Assembly (NCBI RefSeq): GCF_018598585.1
Contig: NZ_JAHESD010000004.1
Location: 62,001-126,000, forward strand
Direction of reading: 5' to 3'
DNA: 64,000 nucleotides
Source of the DNA: Chryseosolibacter indicum
GTDB lineage: Bacteria; Bacteroidota; Bacteroidia; Cytophagales; Cyclobacteriaceae
Shown here one piece after another: positions 19,071-28,021 of the stretch. The stretch's first letter is position 1. Every line of letters starts with the position of its first letter. A program made the translations under genes and the position numbers. Below the pieces are notes generated by a model that saw only the letters and a list, made by a program, of their open reading frames with translations, did no database searches and was not told the DNA's origin.

Positions 19071-19328
19071 TCAGTCTCTTTTTCCAAAACCAATTGTAGT
19101 TGCGGTAGCCTCATGCTTCTCTGTTTTGCATCTGTATTCTAAAATTGCTTCTGAAGTATCCGTTCTTACAATTACCTTATTTACCTCCGTTAGCCTCACT
19201 TCCTCGATTTTACCATTTACATTTTGTATCGTATATATTTCGCCTTTAACGGGTTTTTCATTGCTTTCAAAAGAAATTTCACTTGACTTCTTATCTTCAA
19301 TAATGAACTTAATCTTATAAGGTAACAT
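19071..19328 (-). CDS. small hypothetical protein
   Basis: 85 aa, no signal peptide, mostly predicted beta strands (KIKFIIEDKK, GEIYTIQNVNGKIEEVRL, KVIVRTDTS). The pattern is plausible for a small regulatory or stress protein. A competing frame on the plus strand has less protein-like composition. No family recognised. Confidence 0.5.
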   Translation of the reverse strand: MLPYKIKFIIEDKKSSEISFESNEKPVKGEIYTIQNVNGKIEEVRLTEVNKVIVRTDTSEAILEYRCKTEKHEATATTIGFGKRD

Positions 19329-19455
19329 GATTTAATTAGGTTTAATATTAATCCCTTGACAAGGTAAACCTTACAACCGGTATTTGCCAACTGAATTGCC
19401 GGCATATTCTGGCGTGCTTTTTTTTGCTATCGTGGCTCAAATAAAAAAACATCTT

Positions 19456-19911
19456 ATGAGCTACCCAACATTGTCACAAGGAGCGAGGTTAACAGCAGTA
19501 AAACTTAAAGATACTGCAGGAAATGAAATTGGTAAAGTTGTAGAATGGATAATGGATGTTGTACAGGGAAAAGTTGTATACGTTGTCGCCGATTTAAAAG
19601 AGGCGGATAACTATTACGCTATTCCTTGGGCATTGATGAAGGCCGACCTTCAAAATGGAGGATACATTGTAGATCGTAAAACGGTTGAAACGTCAAACGT
19701 TAGTATTGACAGGACAGCAATTAACAACCTAGTAAATGACAAAGATTTTCTTGACCGGATGCTTACGAGCTATAACGTGAGTGGGGAGCAAACGTCCGGG
19801 CAGCAAGGTGAACGTAGCCCCTCTGCAGGTCAAACAGAACAGCGGGAAAGAAGCGAGCAGACTTATCCTTCAAATGCAGAAGTAAGTGAAGGTAAAGGGT
19901 ATGGCGGATGA
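19456..19911 (+). CDS. PRC-barrel domain protein
   Basis: 151 aa from the ATG at 19456; the frame continues upstream to a TTG at 19384 with no homology-like sequence. Residues about 5-80 form a PRC-barrel: LTAVKLKDTAGNEIGKV then IMDVVQGKVVYVVADL and YYAIPWALMK. PRC-barrels bind RNA or protein in ribosome maturation factors and photosynthetic complexes and are common in stand-alone stress proteins. The last 40 residues are Gln/Ser/Glu-rich and probably disordered. Confidence 0.8.
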   Translation: MSYPTLSQGARLTAVKLKDTAGNEIGKVVEWIMDVVQGKVVYVVADLKEADNYYAIPWALMKADLQNGGYIVDRKTVETSNVSIDRTAINNLVNDKDFLDRMLTSYNVSGEQTSGQQGERSPSAGQTEQRERSEQTYPSNAEVSEGKGYGG

Positions 19912-19980
19912 TTTTATACCTCTTTTTGATGGCACAACTATTTTGCCTTTAATTGGACTGAAAGGCAAGATGTGCCATCG

Positions 19981-19989
19981 AAAGGAGGT
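19981..19989 (+). promoter_or_regulatory. strong Shine-Dalgarno site deciding the next start
   Basis: AAAGGAGGT at 19981-19989 lies three bases before the ATG at 19993. It is close to a full anti-Shine-Dalgarno complement, which is unusual in Bacteroidota, where leaders seldom rely on it, and it selects 19993 over the upstream in-frame candidate at 19972. Confidence 0.6.
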
Positions 19990-19992
19990 CAT

Positions 19993-20244
19993 ATGAATGT
20001 GTTTGATAATTTAGATTTTGGAATAAAGCGTGACATCATAAAAAGACACGCAACCCTTGTTTTAAAATTGGATTACTTCAATTATGAAGTAAGACTGTAT
20101 TCATGGGATAAATATTTCATAGAAGAATATTTCGAAACGTCAGCGCAGAAGGTAACACGGATTTCATTGGCTTCTGAGAAGGACTTGCTGAAGTTTATCA
20201 GAAATATTTGTATTACTGACTTGGGCTTTAATTGTCTGTCGTAA
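19993..20244 (+). CDS. small hypothetical protein
   Basis: 83 aa, no signal peptide. It reads as two helical segments around a strand (HATLVLKLDYFNYEVRLYS, then ASEKDLLKFIRNICI). The start is fixed by the Shine-Dalgarno site just upstream. No family recognised. It lies 80 bp after the PRC-barrel gene on the same strand and converges with the DUF4142 gene 12 bp away. Confidence 0.6.
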   Translation: MNVFDNLDFGIKRDIIKRHATLVLKLDYFNYEVRLYSWDKYFIEEYFETSAQKVTRISLASEKDLLKFIRNICITDLGFNCLS

Positions 20245-20256
20245 AGTCGTTAGTAC

Positions 20257-20814
20257 TTAATTTGATGACACCCTTTTATTTTCTTCCAGCTGTTTTATTT
20301 TCTCCAGGTGCGATTCTACTATCGGCAAGTAGGTCTCTGCAAATTTCTGAATGTCCTTATCCTTAAAATCCGTAGCATCTTCAAAATCATTCACATCTCT
20401 TTTGTGATCGATTTTCATCATTTCAATAAATTTTTCATCAAAATCCTGTCCTTGTTGTCCTTTTAAATCTTCAAGGCCATCCGCTTTTTTATTGCTCAAT
20501 GTATTTGGCAGAATAATGTTCTTTGAAGCAGCCAGCATTCTCAGTTCGCGAAGCATTTTAGTGTGGTCGGCTACCATCCACTCGCCATATTGTTTTAACT
20601 CAGGAGTAGTAGCTTTTGTAGCAGCAAGTTTACCTTCTTCAATATCCATCATTCTAGCATCGGCAGCTTCGGTCATAAACCTTGAAATTTCTTCATCAAT
20701 AGCAGAGTTTAAGTTCTGCTCCTGTGCCTGCTTAACACTATCCTTATTGGATGAATTACAAGAGAGAATCATAGATATGACGGCAATAACAAATACCTGG
20801 TAAATTGTTTTCAT
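20257..20814 (-). CDS. DUF4142 lipoprotein
   Basis: 185 aa with a lipoprotein signal (Cys19 in SMILSCNSS). The mature protein is one helical DUF4142 domain, a ferritin-like four-helix bundle, with signature segments AADARMMDIEEGKLA, QYGEWMVADHTKML and LPIVESHLEKIKQLEE. DUF4142 proteins are periplasmic or surface proteins often induced by stress; their activity is unknown. A second copy is at 42183-42764 and shares the ARMM/TRMM, IEEGKLA/IEQGKLA, DHK and LPxVIESHLE patterns. Confidence 0.85.
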   Translation of the reverse strand: MKTIYQVFVIAVISMILSCNSSNKDSVKQAQEQNLNSAIDEEISRFMTEAADARMMDIEEGKLAATKATTPELKQYGEWMVADHTKMLRELRMLAASKNIILPNTLSNKKADGLEDLKGQQGQDFDEKFIEMMKIDHKRDVNDFEDATDFKDKDIQKFAETYLPIVESHLEKIKQLEENKRVSSN

Positions 20815-20945
20815 AGCTTATCTTTTATTCTTGCTATTCAAAAATTTATGCCGTAGCCACCTAATGTTGTGTTATATGGTTAGCCTGCCAAAACAGCGCT
20901 GTTAGTTCTTTGCTGCTTTTTAAGTTACACATTGCGATGGTGTTT

Positions 20946-21506
20946 CTATAAGGTTAGAACAGCTTCAGGCGTGCAAAGAAAAAGGGGCGAATTTATATAG
21001 GAAGTACTACGAGTTGTACGTTTCTTCTTTCGGTAATTCCACGGAGGTGTAGGATTAGGCATAGACCATATTGCTTTCTTTTCCTTCCTGGCCTTTAGCT
21101 CCAGCTTTGCCCATTCCTTGTTGTTGTCGTATTGCGTATAGTGCCAAACCAATCCTTTTTTGAGCAACGCTTCATTTACATTAATACCTTCTACAGTAAC
21201 AATTCCTACTACTCTTTTGTAACGGTCCTTGTTAATCTGTTTTACTACAACTTTTTTTTTAAAGATTAGGTCAGATAAGTATTGTTTTGATACGTTATGA
21301 AAGTCCTGTCCCTTCTCAGGGGCATCAACGCCATATAATCTAACGCGAATTTGTTTGTTGGCAGGTGTAAGCAGGGTAAATGTATCACCATCAGCAATTG
21401 CTGTAACACTTCCCGTTATTTCTGGTTCAGCGAATTGAACAAGAAGGAAAAATAACAGAATGAGTTGTGCAGCGCGATGAAGTTTATTTTTAAAAATTGT
21501 AATCAA
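20946..21506 (-). CDS. thermonuclease (SNase-like) family nuclease
   Basis: 186 aa with an N-terminal hydrophobic export segment (about 15-27). The staphylococcal nuclease fold is clear: Asp41 (ADGDTF), Arg56, Asp61 and Glu64 (RVRLYGVDAPE) and Arg98 (DRYKRVVG) match in identity and spacing the catalytic Asp21, Arg35, Asp40, Glu43 and Arg87 of SNase. It should cut DNA and RNA in a Ca2+-dependent way in the periplasm or outside. A short basic segment (YRKKKRTTRS) ends the domain. Confidence 0.88.
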   Translation of the reverse strand: MITIFKNKLHRAAQLILLFFLLVQFAEPEITGSVTAIADGDTFTLLTPANKQIRVRLYGVDAPEKGQDFHNVSKQYLSDLIFKKKVVVKQINKDRYKRVVGIVTVEGINVNEALLKKGLVWHYTQYDNNKEWAKLELKARKEKKAIWSMPNPTPPWNYRKKKRTTRSTSYINSPLFLCTPEAVLTL

Positions 21507-21630
21507 TTTTTTTTGCTTGCGAAGCTAATGCAACCAACAGATTCTCCAAAGTAAGTGCTTGAAATAGTGTGCCTAACAACGCTTTTACCAATCGGCTTTA
21601 ATATTTAAGCGGCTGTGCGTATCTTGTGGA

Positions 21631-22449
21631 ATGCGTTTCAGAAGGACTGCTGTAATAATGTTCCTGAGCTTCACCCTGCTCACGGTATTATTGCTGTCGT
21701 GTAATCGTGCAGAGCATTACGTTGTTGTTGCTGATACTGTTGAAGTAAAATCCCTTCACGACATTATCTCCCTTAAGGATACTTTGGTTAAGCCTGTTAT
21801 CTACAATAAAGTAACTGGCCTCGGTGAACTTCCTGTAACCAAGGCCAAGCAGAAATTTATTGCTACCATTCTTCCTGCTGTTCTCATTGCAAAACATGAA
21901 GTAGAAACTTTAAGAAGTAAATTAATTAAGCTGAAGGAAAAAAGAGTATGGCAGAAAGAAGACAGTATGATGTATCAGCAAGCCAAAAGACGCTACAACG
22001 GGAAGAATATTGATGATGTTATTAACCGAATGATCGTGTTGCCCAACAGCATAGTTTTAGCACAGGCTGCAACAGAAACAGGTTGGGGACAATCGCGTTT
22101 TTTTGAGGAAGCAAACAATATCTTCGGAATCTGGTCAGTAAAAGAAAATGAAGAAAGAATTGCAGCCCGGAAAACACGAAACAACAAGACGATCTATGTA
22201 AGATCTTATCCTAACCTCCTTCAATCTATTCGTGATTATTTTTCTGTGTTATCACGCTCCAATGCTTATAAGTCACTTCGCAAGTCATGTTCAGAGACAT
22301 CCGATCCCTTTCTGCTTGTTAAACATTTAAGTAATTATTCAGAACGAAAAAATAAATATACCAGAGATCTGAAGAAGATAATTGAGCAGAACAATCTCAC
22401 CATGTATGACAAGTATAGAATAGACCCTCAGTTTCTTATTGCTGAATAG
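21631..22449 (+). CDS. glucosaminidase-domain (Bax-like) lipoprotein
   Basis: 272 aa, exported as a lipoprotein (Cys24 in VLLLSCN). The central and C-terminal domain matches bacterial Bax/N-acetylglucosaminidase-type hydrolases: the catalytic Glu149 sits in AATETGWGQSRF, followed by NNIFGIW and VRSYPNLLQSIRDYF. It likely cleaves peptidoglycan glycan strands in the periplasm. Convergent with the FkbM gene, eight bases between stops. Confidence 0.85.
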   Translation: MRFRRTAVIMFLSFTLLTVLLLSCNRAEHYVVVADTVEVKSLHDIISLKDTLVKPVIYNKVTGLGELPVTKAKQKFIATILPAVLIAKHEVETLRSKLIKLKEKRVWQKEDSMMYQQAKRRYNGKNIDDVINRMIVLPNSIVLAQAATETGWGQSRFFEEANNIFGIWSVKENEERIAARKTRNNKTIYVRSYPNLLQSIRDYFSVLSRSNAYKSLRKSCSETSDPFLLVKHLSNYSERKNKYTRDLKKIIEQNNLTMYDKYRIDPQFLIAE

Positions 22450-22457
22450 GTTCTTTA

Positions 22458-23273
22458 TTAATTAGTACATCGTATTAATAATTCCGACGCATGAGTATGT
22501 AAAATGTCATTAGAAACTGTACATGCCCGATAAAATGGTTTTAGTTGCTTAATGAAGTTTTCGACAGGTTGTAGGGTTATCATAAGGTGGTATTCAATAA
22601 TCATCTGTTCTGCGAATCGTATCTTCTGGTTTTCCATTAAATCTTCAATAATTGCCAGCTCAGAGCCTTCTACATCTATCTTTAAAAGATCAACTGGCTC
22701 TGAAATATAATTTGTTAATCTTGCCGATTGCACTGCACCTTGAGCTGTACTTCCTGCTGTATAAAATAGCCTTGTATTAAGAAGACCTTCATGATGTGAA
22801 CGATATAACATCACTTCGCCATCATGTTTTGTGAGGGCTATATTAAATGCGAACACTTCTGTTAAATTATTCTCATGGATATTTCTCTCAAGCAAGTCAA
22901 AGGCTTTTTTGTCAGGTTCAAACGCATATATTATTGCTGAAGGATAAAGCCTTTTGAAGAATAATACAGATATGCCTATGTTGCTTCCGCAATCTATAAT
23001 AGTGGGAGTATTCCGTACGCTTTCAAATTTGTATACCTGGTAAATAAAGATTTCTTCAATCATATCAATAAGCTGACCATAGTCATCGAAAGTAATATTG
23101 AAACCTAAAAATTTACAACATGCATTATTATTGATTCGTTTTGAAATCTTGTGATGTATAAATGAATTTATTACTAATACAACATAGTCAAGGAAGAGGG
23201 AGAACTTCTTATAGGAATACGTGCTGGAAAATAAATGCGATATGACTTTCGCATAATGTTTAATATAAGTCAT
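22458..23273 (-). CDS. FkbM-family methyltransferase
   Basis: 271 aa SAM-dependent methyltransferase. The SAM-binding loop is TIIDCGSNIGISVLFF, the acidic loop IYAFEPDKKAFDLLERNI, and LLKIDVEGSELAIIEDL closes the conserved core; these are the FkbM signatures. Family members O-methylate sugars or small-molecule products. No sugar or lipopolysaccharide cluster surrounds it here, so its acceptor is unknown. Confidence 0.87.
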   Translation of the reverse strand: MTYIKHYAKVISHLFSSTYSYKKFSLFLDYVVLVINSFIHHKISKRINNNACCKFLGFNITFDDYGQLIDMIEEIFIYQVYKFESVRNTPTIIDCGSNIGISVLFFKRLYPSAIIYAFEPDKKAFDLLERNIHENNLTEVFAFNIALTKHDGEVMLYRSHHEGLLNTRLFYTAGSTAQGAVQSARLTNYISEPVDLLKIDVEGSELAIIEDLMENQKIRFAEQMIIEYHLMITLQPVENFIKQLKPFYRACTVSNDILHTHASELLIRCTN

Positions 23274-23373
23274 AGTCTTGTACCACTGTCATTAAAACAC
23301 ATAAGTGTAAAAATAACGAGAGTGGTGCAATTATATGCTTTCTGCTTTGCATCTCTTTTTATTCCTTTGTAAA

Positions 23374-23766
23374 ATGTTATTAAAGCACTGTTGGCCAGGC
23401 ATTGCCTGGTCGTTGTTTATCCTGATTATTACGCTTCTTCCCGGTAAAGCAATTCCTGATGTAGGGGTATGGAATGCTGATAAGTATGTCCATTTTTTTA
23501 TTTTCGGCTTACTGGTAATCTTGTCAGCACACGGACTTACGAAAAGCAACCTGATCAAAAACAAAATTCCAAAACCTTTGTTAGTGGCAGTTGTTTATTC
23601 CTTTGTTCTGGGCATCCTTATTGAAGTACTGCAATTGTTTGTACCTGGTCGTAACTTTTCGTTTTTAGATGTTGTCGCGAACTCGATAGGTGTTGCTTTA
23701 GGGTATCTTATTTTTGTCAGATTTAAGAATAGCATCCATAAACTGATGGAAAAGTTTCATGCGTAG
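23374..23766 (+). CDS. VanZ-like membrane protein
   Basis: About 130 aa from the ATG at 23374; an alternative in-frame ATG at 23335 adds 13 residues with a hydrophobic stretch. VanZ-family pattern: DKYVHFFIFGLLV, ILIEVLQLFVPGRNFSFLD and VANSIGVALGYL, with four predicted membrane helices. VanZ proteins lower teicoplanin susceptibility in enterococci, but most members in Bacteroidota are uncharacterised, and here it is a lone gene. Confidence 0.83.
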   Translation: MLLKHCWPGIAWSLFILIITLLPGKAIPDVGVWNADKYVHFFIFGLLVILSAHGLTKSNLIKNKIPKPLLVAVVYSFVLGILIEVLQLFVPGRNFSFLDVVANSIGVALGYLIFVRFKNSIHKLMEKFHA

Positions 23767-23863
23767 TTAATGAATTCAATCTTTAGTTTCAGTCCTCGTT
23801 GTTATCTTAAAAGATACAGATGGTATGTTATTTTTCAATCAATTAGAAAAAGTACAAACTATA

Positions 23864-24568
23864 ATGACAATGAATTGGAATAGAAAACTAAAGCTAGTTG
23901 GATTATCATGTGTAGCAGCTATTGCAATACTTAGCTGTGACAAGGCTCCTAAGGGCGATGATGCTAAAATTGCAGATGCTGAACAGGCTGTTCAGCCTAC
24001 AGGAGTTACGTATGTAGTGGATACAGCTACTTCGTGGGTGAAGTTTACAGGTCATGGTGTAGGTAAAAACCATCCTGGATATTTTAAGTTGAACTATGGC
24101 GCTACGGCAATTAACAAAGATTCAATTTCAGGCGGCAGTTTTGTAATCAATGTTAAATCCATGCGCATGGAGGAAAAGGGTGAACATATAGAAGGGAAGC
24201 TAAAGCCTCACTTAATGAGTGGTGATTTTTTTGAGGCCGATAAGTTCGGAACCGCAACATTTGAAATTACGAATGTTGTTCCTTACAAACTGGAGCAGGA
24301 TGGTACCAAGTCTTTAGTCGAAGGAGCTAATTTTAATATAAGCGGTAACCTTAAGATAAAGGATGTGACTAAAAATATCACGTTCCCTGCAAGGGTTGAC
24401 CTCGACGGAAATAAACTTAAAGCAAAAGCTAATTTTGATATCGACAGAAGGCAATGGAATATGAACTATGGAAATGATAAGACCTTAGGAGATAAGTTCA
24501 TATCCGAAGTAGTAAATATAGAATTCTATTTAGAAGCTACTCAGCCAGATTCAGTGTCATCCTTTTAA
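23864..24568 (+). CDS. YceI-family lipoprotein
   Basis: About 235 aa, exported as a lipoprotein (AILSC near residue 24 from the ATG at 23864; ATG 23870 is equally possible, and the frame extends to 23825). The YceI lipocalin-like barrel that binds polyisoprenoid chains is evident: YVVDTATSWVKFTGHG, GGSFVINVKSMRME, FFEADKFGTATFEI and NISGNLKIKDVTKNITFPA. Members occur in acid- and osmotic-stress regulons. It has its own terminator just downstream. Confidence 0.88.
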   Translation: MTMNWNRKLKLVGLSCVAAIAILSCDKAPKGDDAKIADAEQAVQPTGVTYVVDTATSWVKFTGHGVGKNHPGYFKLNYGATAINKDSISGGSFVINVKSMRMEEKGEHIEGKLKPHLMSGDFFEADKFGTATFEITNVVPYKLEQDGTKSLVEGANFNISGNLKIKDVTKNITFPARVDLDGNKLKAKANFDIDRRQWNMNYGNDKTLGDKFISEVVNIEFYLEATQPDSVSSF

Positions 24569-24594
24569 AAGATCATGTTAACTGAAATAAAGTA

Positions 24595-24622
24595 GGAGCA
24601 GGGAGACCTGCTCTTTTCTTTT
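24595..24622 (+). terminator. terminator after the YceI gene
   Basis: Seven-base stem GAGCAGG (24596-24602) / CCTGCTC (24607-24613) with a GAGA loop, followed by TTTTCTTTT. It closes the YceI transcript before the NAD-dependent epimerase gene. Confidence 0.75.
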
Positions 24623-24670
24623 GTAAAATATTGACCATTCTTCCGTCAATGTTCATCTAACAGTTTTCTT

Positions 24671-24678
24671 TATTTTTG
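24671..24678 (+). promoter_or_regulatory. possible -7 element of a Bacteroidota promoter
   Basis: TATTTTTG matches the TAnnTTTG consensus of the primary sigma factor of this phylum and lies 20 bases before the epimerase start, which would give a short leader. No TTTG -33 element at the usual spacing was found, so this is tentative. Confidence 0.35.
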
Positions 24679-24698
24679 TTGAGTACTACAGATAATTA

Positions 24699-25472
24699 AT
24701 GACTTCAATTAGTATTCTTGGATGCGGATGGCTTGGGCACCCGCTGGCAATAGAATTAATAGCCTCAGGCTACCAGGTAAAAGGGTCAACTACGCAGCAG
24801 GAAAAACTATCATTGCTGGAAAGAGGTGGTATAGAGCCGTACCACCTTAAATTTACATCCAGCGTTGAAGGCGAACTTGGTGACTTTTTTAAATCGGAGG
24901 TCTTAATTGTAACAATTCCACCCAAAAGAAAATCAGGACAGACAGATATCTATCTTCAGCAGATTAAATCAATAGCAGAAGCCGTAGTCGGGTATCAGGT
25001 TAAGAAGTTACTATTTATCAGCAGTACATCCGTTTACCCTGATGTAAACAGGGTTGTAAATGAAGAAGATGCTGACCCGCTACATTACCTTGTGCAGGCA
25101 GAAGATATCGTAAAAAAGCTTTCGCCTACCCGTACAACTATATTACGATTTGGAGGGCTTATAGGGCCTGGCAGACATCCAGGTAAATTTCTAAGCGGGA
25201 AGAAAGATATTAAGGGTGCTAACACTCCCGTTAACATTATTCATTTAGATGACTGCGTTGGTGTAATTAAAACTTTGTTGAAGCAAGATATATGGGGAGA
25301 AATCTTTAATGCTTGTTCAGATAAACATCCTGCTAAAAAAGAATTCTACACCGCGGCAAGTGCTGAGTTAGATTCAGAACCTCCTCATTTTTCTGAAGAA
25401 GAAAATATACCGTATAAGATTGTGAGCAATGCGAAAATTAAAGCGCGTACAGGATACCGGTTTATCTACTGA
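24699..25472 (+). CDS. NAD(P)-binding epimerase/dehydratase (YeeZ-like SDR)
   Basis: 257 aa Rossmann-fold protein with an N-terminal dinucleotide-binding motif (GCGWLGHPLA near residues 8-17). The segments LLFISSTSVYP and LRFGGLIGPGRHPGKF are typical of the extended-SDR YeeZ-like group. The classical YxxxK catalytic pair is not apparent in the expected window after the SSTSVYP strand, so the reaction cannot be inferred. Likely cytoplasmic and monocistronic. Confidence 0.8.
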   Translation: MTSISILGCGWLGHPLAIELIASGYQVKGSTTQQEKLSLLERGGIEPYHLKFTSSVEGELGDFFKSEVLIVTIPPKRKSGQTDIYLQQIKSIAEAVVGYQVKKLLFISSTSVYPDVNRVVNEEDADPLHYLVQAEDIVKKLSPTRTTILRFGGLIGPGRHPGKFLSGKKDIKGANTPVNIIHLDDCVGVIKTLLKQDIWGEIFNACSDKHPAKKEFYTAASAELDSEPPHFSEEENIPYKIVSNAKIKARTGYRFIY

Positions 25473-25528
25473 ATTTAAAGAATACGTTGTTAGGAGTCAG
25501 TTTACTTTCGCTTGTATGCAGCTAGGTA

Positions 25529-25795
25529 TTAAATGCCATCTTCATTAATGTCATCTATGTCGCCAACATCATGCTCTTCCAAAAAGGTGACGCTGAGCAG
25601 CGTGTCTGTTTCGTTGTCATACATCAACTCAACAACATTGTCTTCTAAACTATAGAACAACAACCTGTAGCTATAATCATCCTCCGCTTCAATTAGGTGA
25701 CCTTTATTCTTTATATAAAGCTCCTTTTCGTTAAGCGATAGGCCATTAAATTGGTCCATGTTCATAGAGAATGAAGAAGATGATATTGTTGTCAT
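25529..25795 (-). CDS. small acidic protein, unknown function
   Basis: 88 aa, strongly acidic, cytoplasmic, ending in several Asp/Glu-rich residues. It reads as a small alpha/beta domain (helix LNEKELYIKNKG, strands YRLLFYSLEDNVVELMYD and LLSVTFLEE). No family recognised. It is convergent with the epimerase gene. Confidence 0.55.
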   Translation of the reverse strand: MTTISSSSFSMNMDQFNGLSLNEKELYIKNKGHLIEAEDDYSYRLLFYSLEDNVVELMYDNETDTLLSVTFLEEHDVGDIDDINEDGI

Positions 25796-25971
25796 AATAC
25801 TAAAAGTCTCTACTAGCTGTATAAAGCCAATAGATCAATTTGTTCAGAATTTAAAAACGTGTGCCAGGGGAGGGGCTTTCTTCAATTTTACGAATAAAAT
25901 TAATTTAAATCGATTGTTGGTGAATTAATTTTGTATTAAAAGCAGAGTTATTATAAGGTTTTAAATCATAG

Positions 25972-26478
25972 TTAATCAATTTCCCTGTTCATTTTCATCA
26001 TATCGGTATAACCCTGTTGTTTTGATAGCACCATGAGTGCTACTGTCAATCGTTTTGTTTTGGTATTCGATGTCTTGGCACTTTCTATCCATTTGCTAAT
26101 GTATTGCTGATGAGATTTCGTGAGCGTTTTAAAATATTGCGCTGCAAGCGGATCATCTTTAAGGCAATCCAAAAGGTCTTTTGAAATCTTCAGCGGACGC
26201 TCATCTGCTTCTATTTGTACCTTTATGATATCTCCTGCTTTTTTTGAAGTGCTTTTACGCATACTAGCGTTAAATGGGATAATGAATGATCCATCTCCCA
26301 TAGGGAGAAGTGCTGTTTGTTTGATCGGATACTCATCGAGCCTGCCTTTAACACGAAAGCCAATGCGGTTTCCGGGCTTAAGTTTCTCTGCTTGTTGTTT
26401 GGTTATCTTGATATACATCCACCCCGATTTCTCTCCCTGCTTATCAAATTGATTAATTTTTGTAGAAAAGATTACCAT
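25972..26478 (-). CDS. YdeI/OmpD-associated family protein with DUF1905 domain
   Basis: 168 aa, cytoplasmic. The first 95 residues are a DUF1905-type beta domain (GWMYIKITKQQAEKL, GFRVKGRLDEYPIKQTALLP). The last 70 hold the YdeI helix-rich part: DPLAAQYFKTLTKSHQQYI, KWIESAKTSNTKTKRL, VALMVLSKQQ. This two-domain arrangement is common in Bacteroidota; function unproven. Divergent from the Gfo/Idh/MocA gene. Confidence 0.83.
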   Translation of the reverse strand: MVIFSTKINQFDKQGEKSGWMYIKITKQQAEKLKPGNRIGFRVKGRLDEYPIKQTALLPMGDGSFIIPFNASMRKSTSKKAGDIIKVQIEADERPLKISKDLLDCLKDDPLAAQYFKTLTKSHQQYISKWIESAKTSNTKTKRLTVALMVLSKQQGYTDMMKMNREID

Positions 26479-26612
26479 AATTATTGACCCGGGTTAAAAT
26501 ACGAATTTATAAGTGTGCTGTACCGCTCTTTGTACCATATACACAATAGAAGTTGCATGTGTGTAGTCTTTTACCTTTCTTCAAACATTGCTTTAAACTA
26601 CTCCCAAAATAT

Positions 26613-27953
26613 ATGAATCGCCGTAATTTTATAAAAGGAACAGGCTCTGCTTTGGCAGGAGGCCTTTTGCTTGCCCCGGAAATTGTCAGCGCCGGAAGAA
26701 TTTTCTCCGCTAACAATAAAATCAATGTAGCTGTTATTGGTTGCAATGGTATGGGTTGGTCTAACACAACTTCAATATTAAAACAGCAGGACGTTGACCT
26801 GGTTGCAATTTGTGATGTTGACAAAAACGTAATTCAGAAACGCCTTACAGAGTATGCTCAGCTTCGTAAAAATAAGCCAAAGGTTTATGGAGACTACCGC
26901 GAGCTACTTAATGATAAATCTATAGATGCAGTTATCATAGGAACGCCTGATCATTGGCATTGCCGAATGATGGTAGACGCTGTGAACGCTGGTAAGCACG
27001 TGTACGTTGAAAAACCAGTCGCCAACAGCATTGCAGAATGTAATTTGATGGTAAATGCACAGGAAAAGACCGGAAAGATAGTTCAGGCGGGCCAGTGGCA
27101 GAGAAGCGGGCCGCATTACCGTAAGGCGATAGAGATTGTACGGTCTGGCGTGTTAGGAAAAATACGCCTTGTTAAAGTATGGGCTTACCAGGGCTGGATG
27201 AAACCGGTACCTGTCGCCCCTGATTCCAATCCCCCTGAAGGTGTAGATTATAACATGTGGCTGGGTCCCGCAAACAAGAGACCTTTCAATCCCAATAGGT
27301 TTCATTTTAACTTCCGCTGGTTCTGGGATTATGCAGGTGGATTGATGACCGATTGGGGTGTACATGAAATTGATATTGCCCTGTACGCCATGCAGGTTAA
27401 CGCACCAGTTTCTGTAATGGCATCGGGAGGAAAACTGGCATACCCTGATGATGCTTCTGAGACGCCTGACACATTACAGGCTATATTTCAATACGAGAAT
27501 TTTAGCATGCTTTGGGAACATGCCACCGGTATTGATAACGGGCCTTACAACAGAAGGGAAGGTATTGCGTTTATCGGAAATAACGGAACCGTAGTGGTAG
27601 ACCGCGGAGGTTACGAGGTGCTGATCGAACGCCAGGCACAAGGTTATTCATCAACTGGGGAGCCTAAAATGCAACCTATAGAAGGTTATAAAAAGCCAGC
27701 AGAACTAAATTACCTTGACCTTCATACACAGAATTTTGTTGAGGCCATAAAGAAAAATGATCAGTCGTTTTTAAATACACCTATTGAATCAGGAAGTATT
27801 GCAGCAATCAACGCGCAGATGGGTAATATAGCTTATCGTACTGGCAGTAAAGTGTTCTGGGATTCAAAGGCGGGAAGTTTTATTAACAACGCTGAAGCGA
27901 ATAAATACATTACACCTCAGTATCACAATGGCTGGGAATTACCTAAAGTATAA
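26613..27953 (+). CDS. Gfo/Idh/MocA-family oxidoreductase with Tat-like signal
   Basis: 446 aa. The ATG at 26613 starts a twin-arginine-like signal (NRRNFIKG, hydrophobic to about residue 27); the frame continues to 26553. The Rossmann motif is VAVIGCNGMG, and the catalytic Lys is in YVEKPVANS. A second domain contains DYAGGLMTDWGVHEIDIAL. The family oxidises or epimerises sugars with NAD(P), and the Tat signal implies folded export with cofactor bound. A second Tat-type member of this family is at 40829-41980. Confidence 0.87.
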   Translation: MNRRNFIKGTGSALAGGLLLAPEIVSAGRIFSANNKINVAVIGCNGMGWSNTTSILKQQDVDLVAICDVDKNVIQKRLTEYAQLRKNKPKVYGDYRELLNDKSIDAVIIGTPDHWHCRMMVDAVNAGKHVYVEKPVANSIAECNLMVNAQEKTGKIVQAGQWQRSGPHYRKAIEIVRSGVLGKIRLVKVWAYQGWMKPVPVAPDSNPPEGVDYNMWLGPANKRPFNPNRFHFNFRWFWDYAGGLMTDWGVHEIDIALYAMQVNAPVSVMASGGKLAYPDDASETPDTLQAIFQYENFSMLWEHATGIDNGPYNRREGIAFIGNNGTVVVDRGGYEVLIERQAQGYSSTGEPKMQPIEGYKKPAELNYLDLHTQNFVEAIKKNDQSFLNTPIESGSIAAINAQMGNIAYRTGSKVFWDSKAGSFINNAEANKYITPQYHNGWELPKV

Positions 27954-28021
27954 TTTCTGATTAACTTAACTGATGCTTAAACCGCTGATTGTAGTTTAAG
28001 CATCAGCTAACATTTTACGCA

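Noticed and set aside
19042-19320. plus-strand frame of 92 aa overlapping the minus-strand hypothetical gene
   Set aside because: The minus-strand product at 19071-19328 has a more protein-like strand pattern; the plus-strand product is rich in Ser, Val and Leu with no recognisable domain.
20881-20945. palindromic AACAGCGCTGTT between the DUF4142 and SNase genes
   Set aside because: No loop, no T-run and no evident partner regulator; too short to call an operator.
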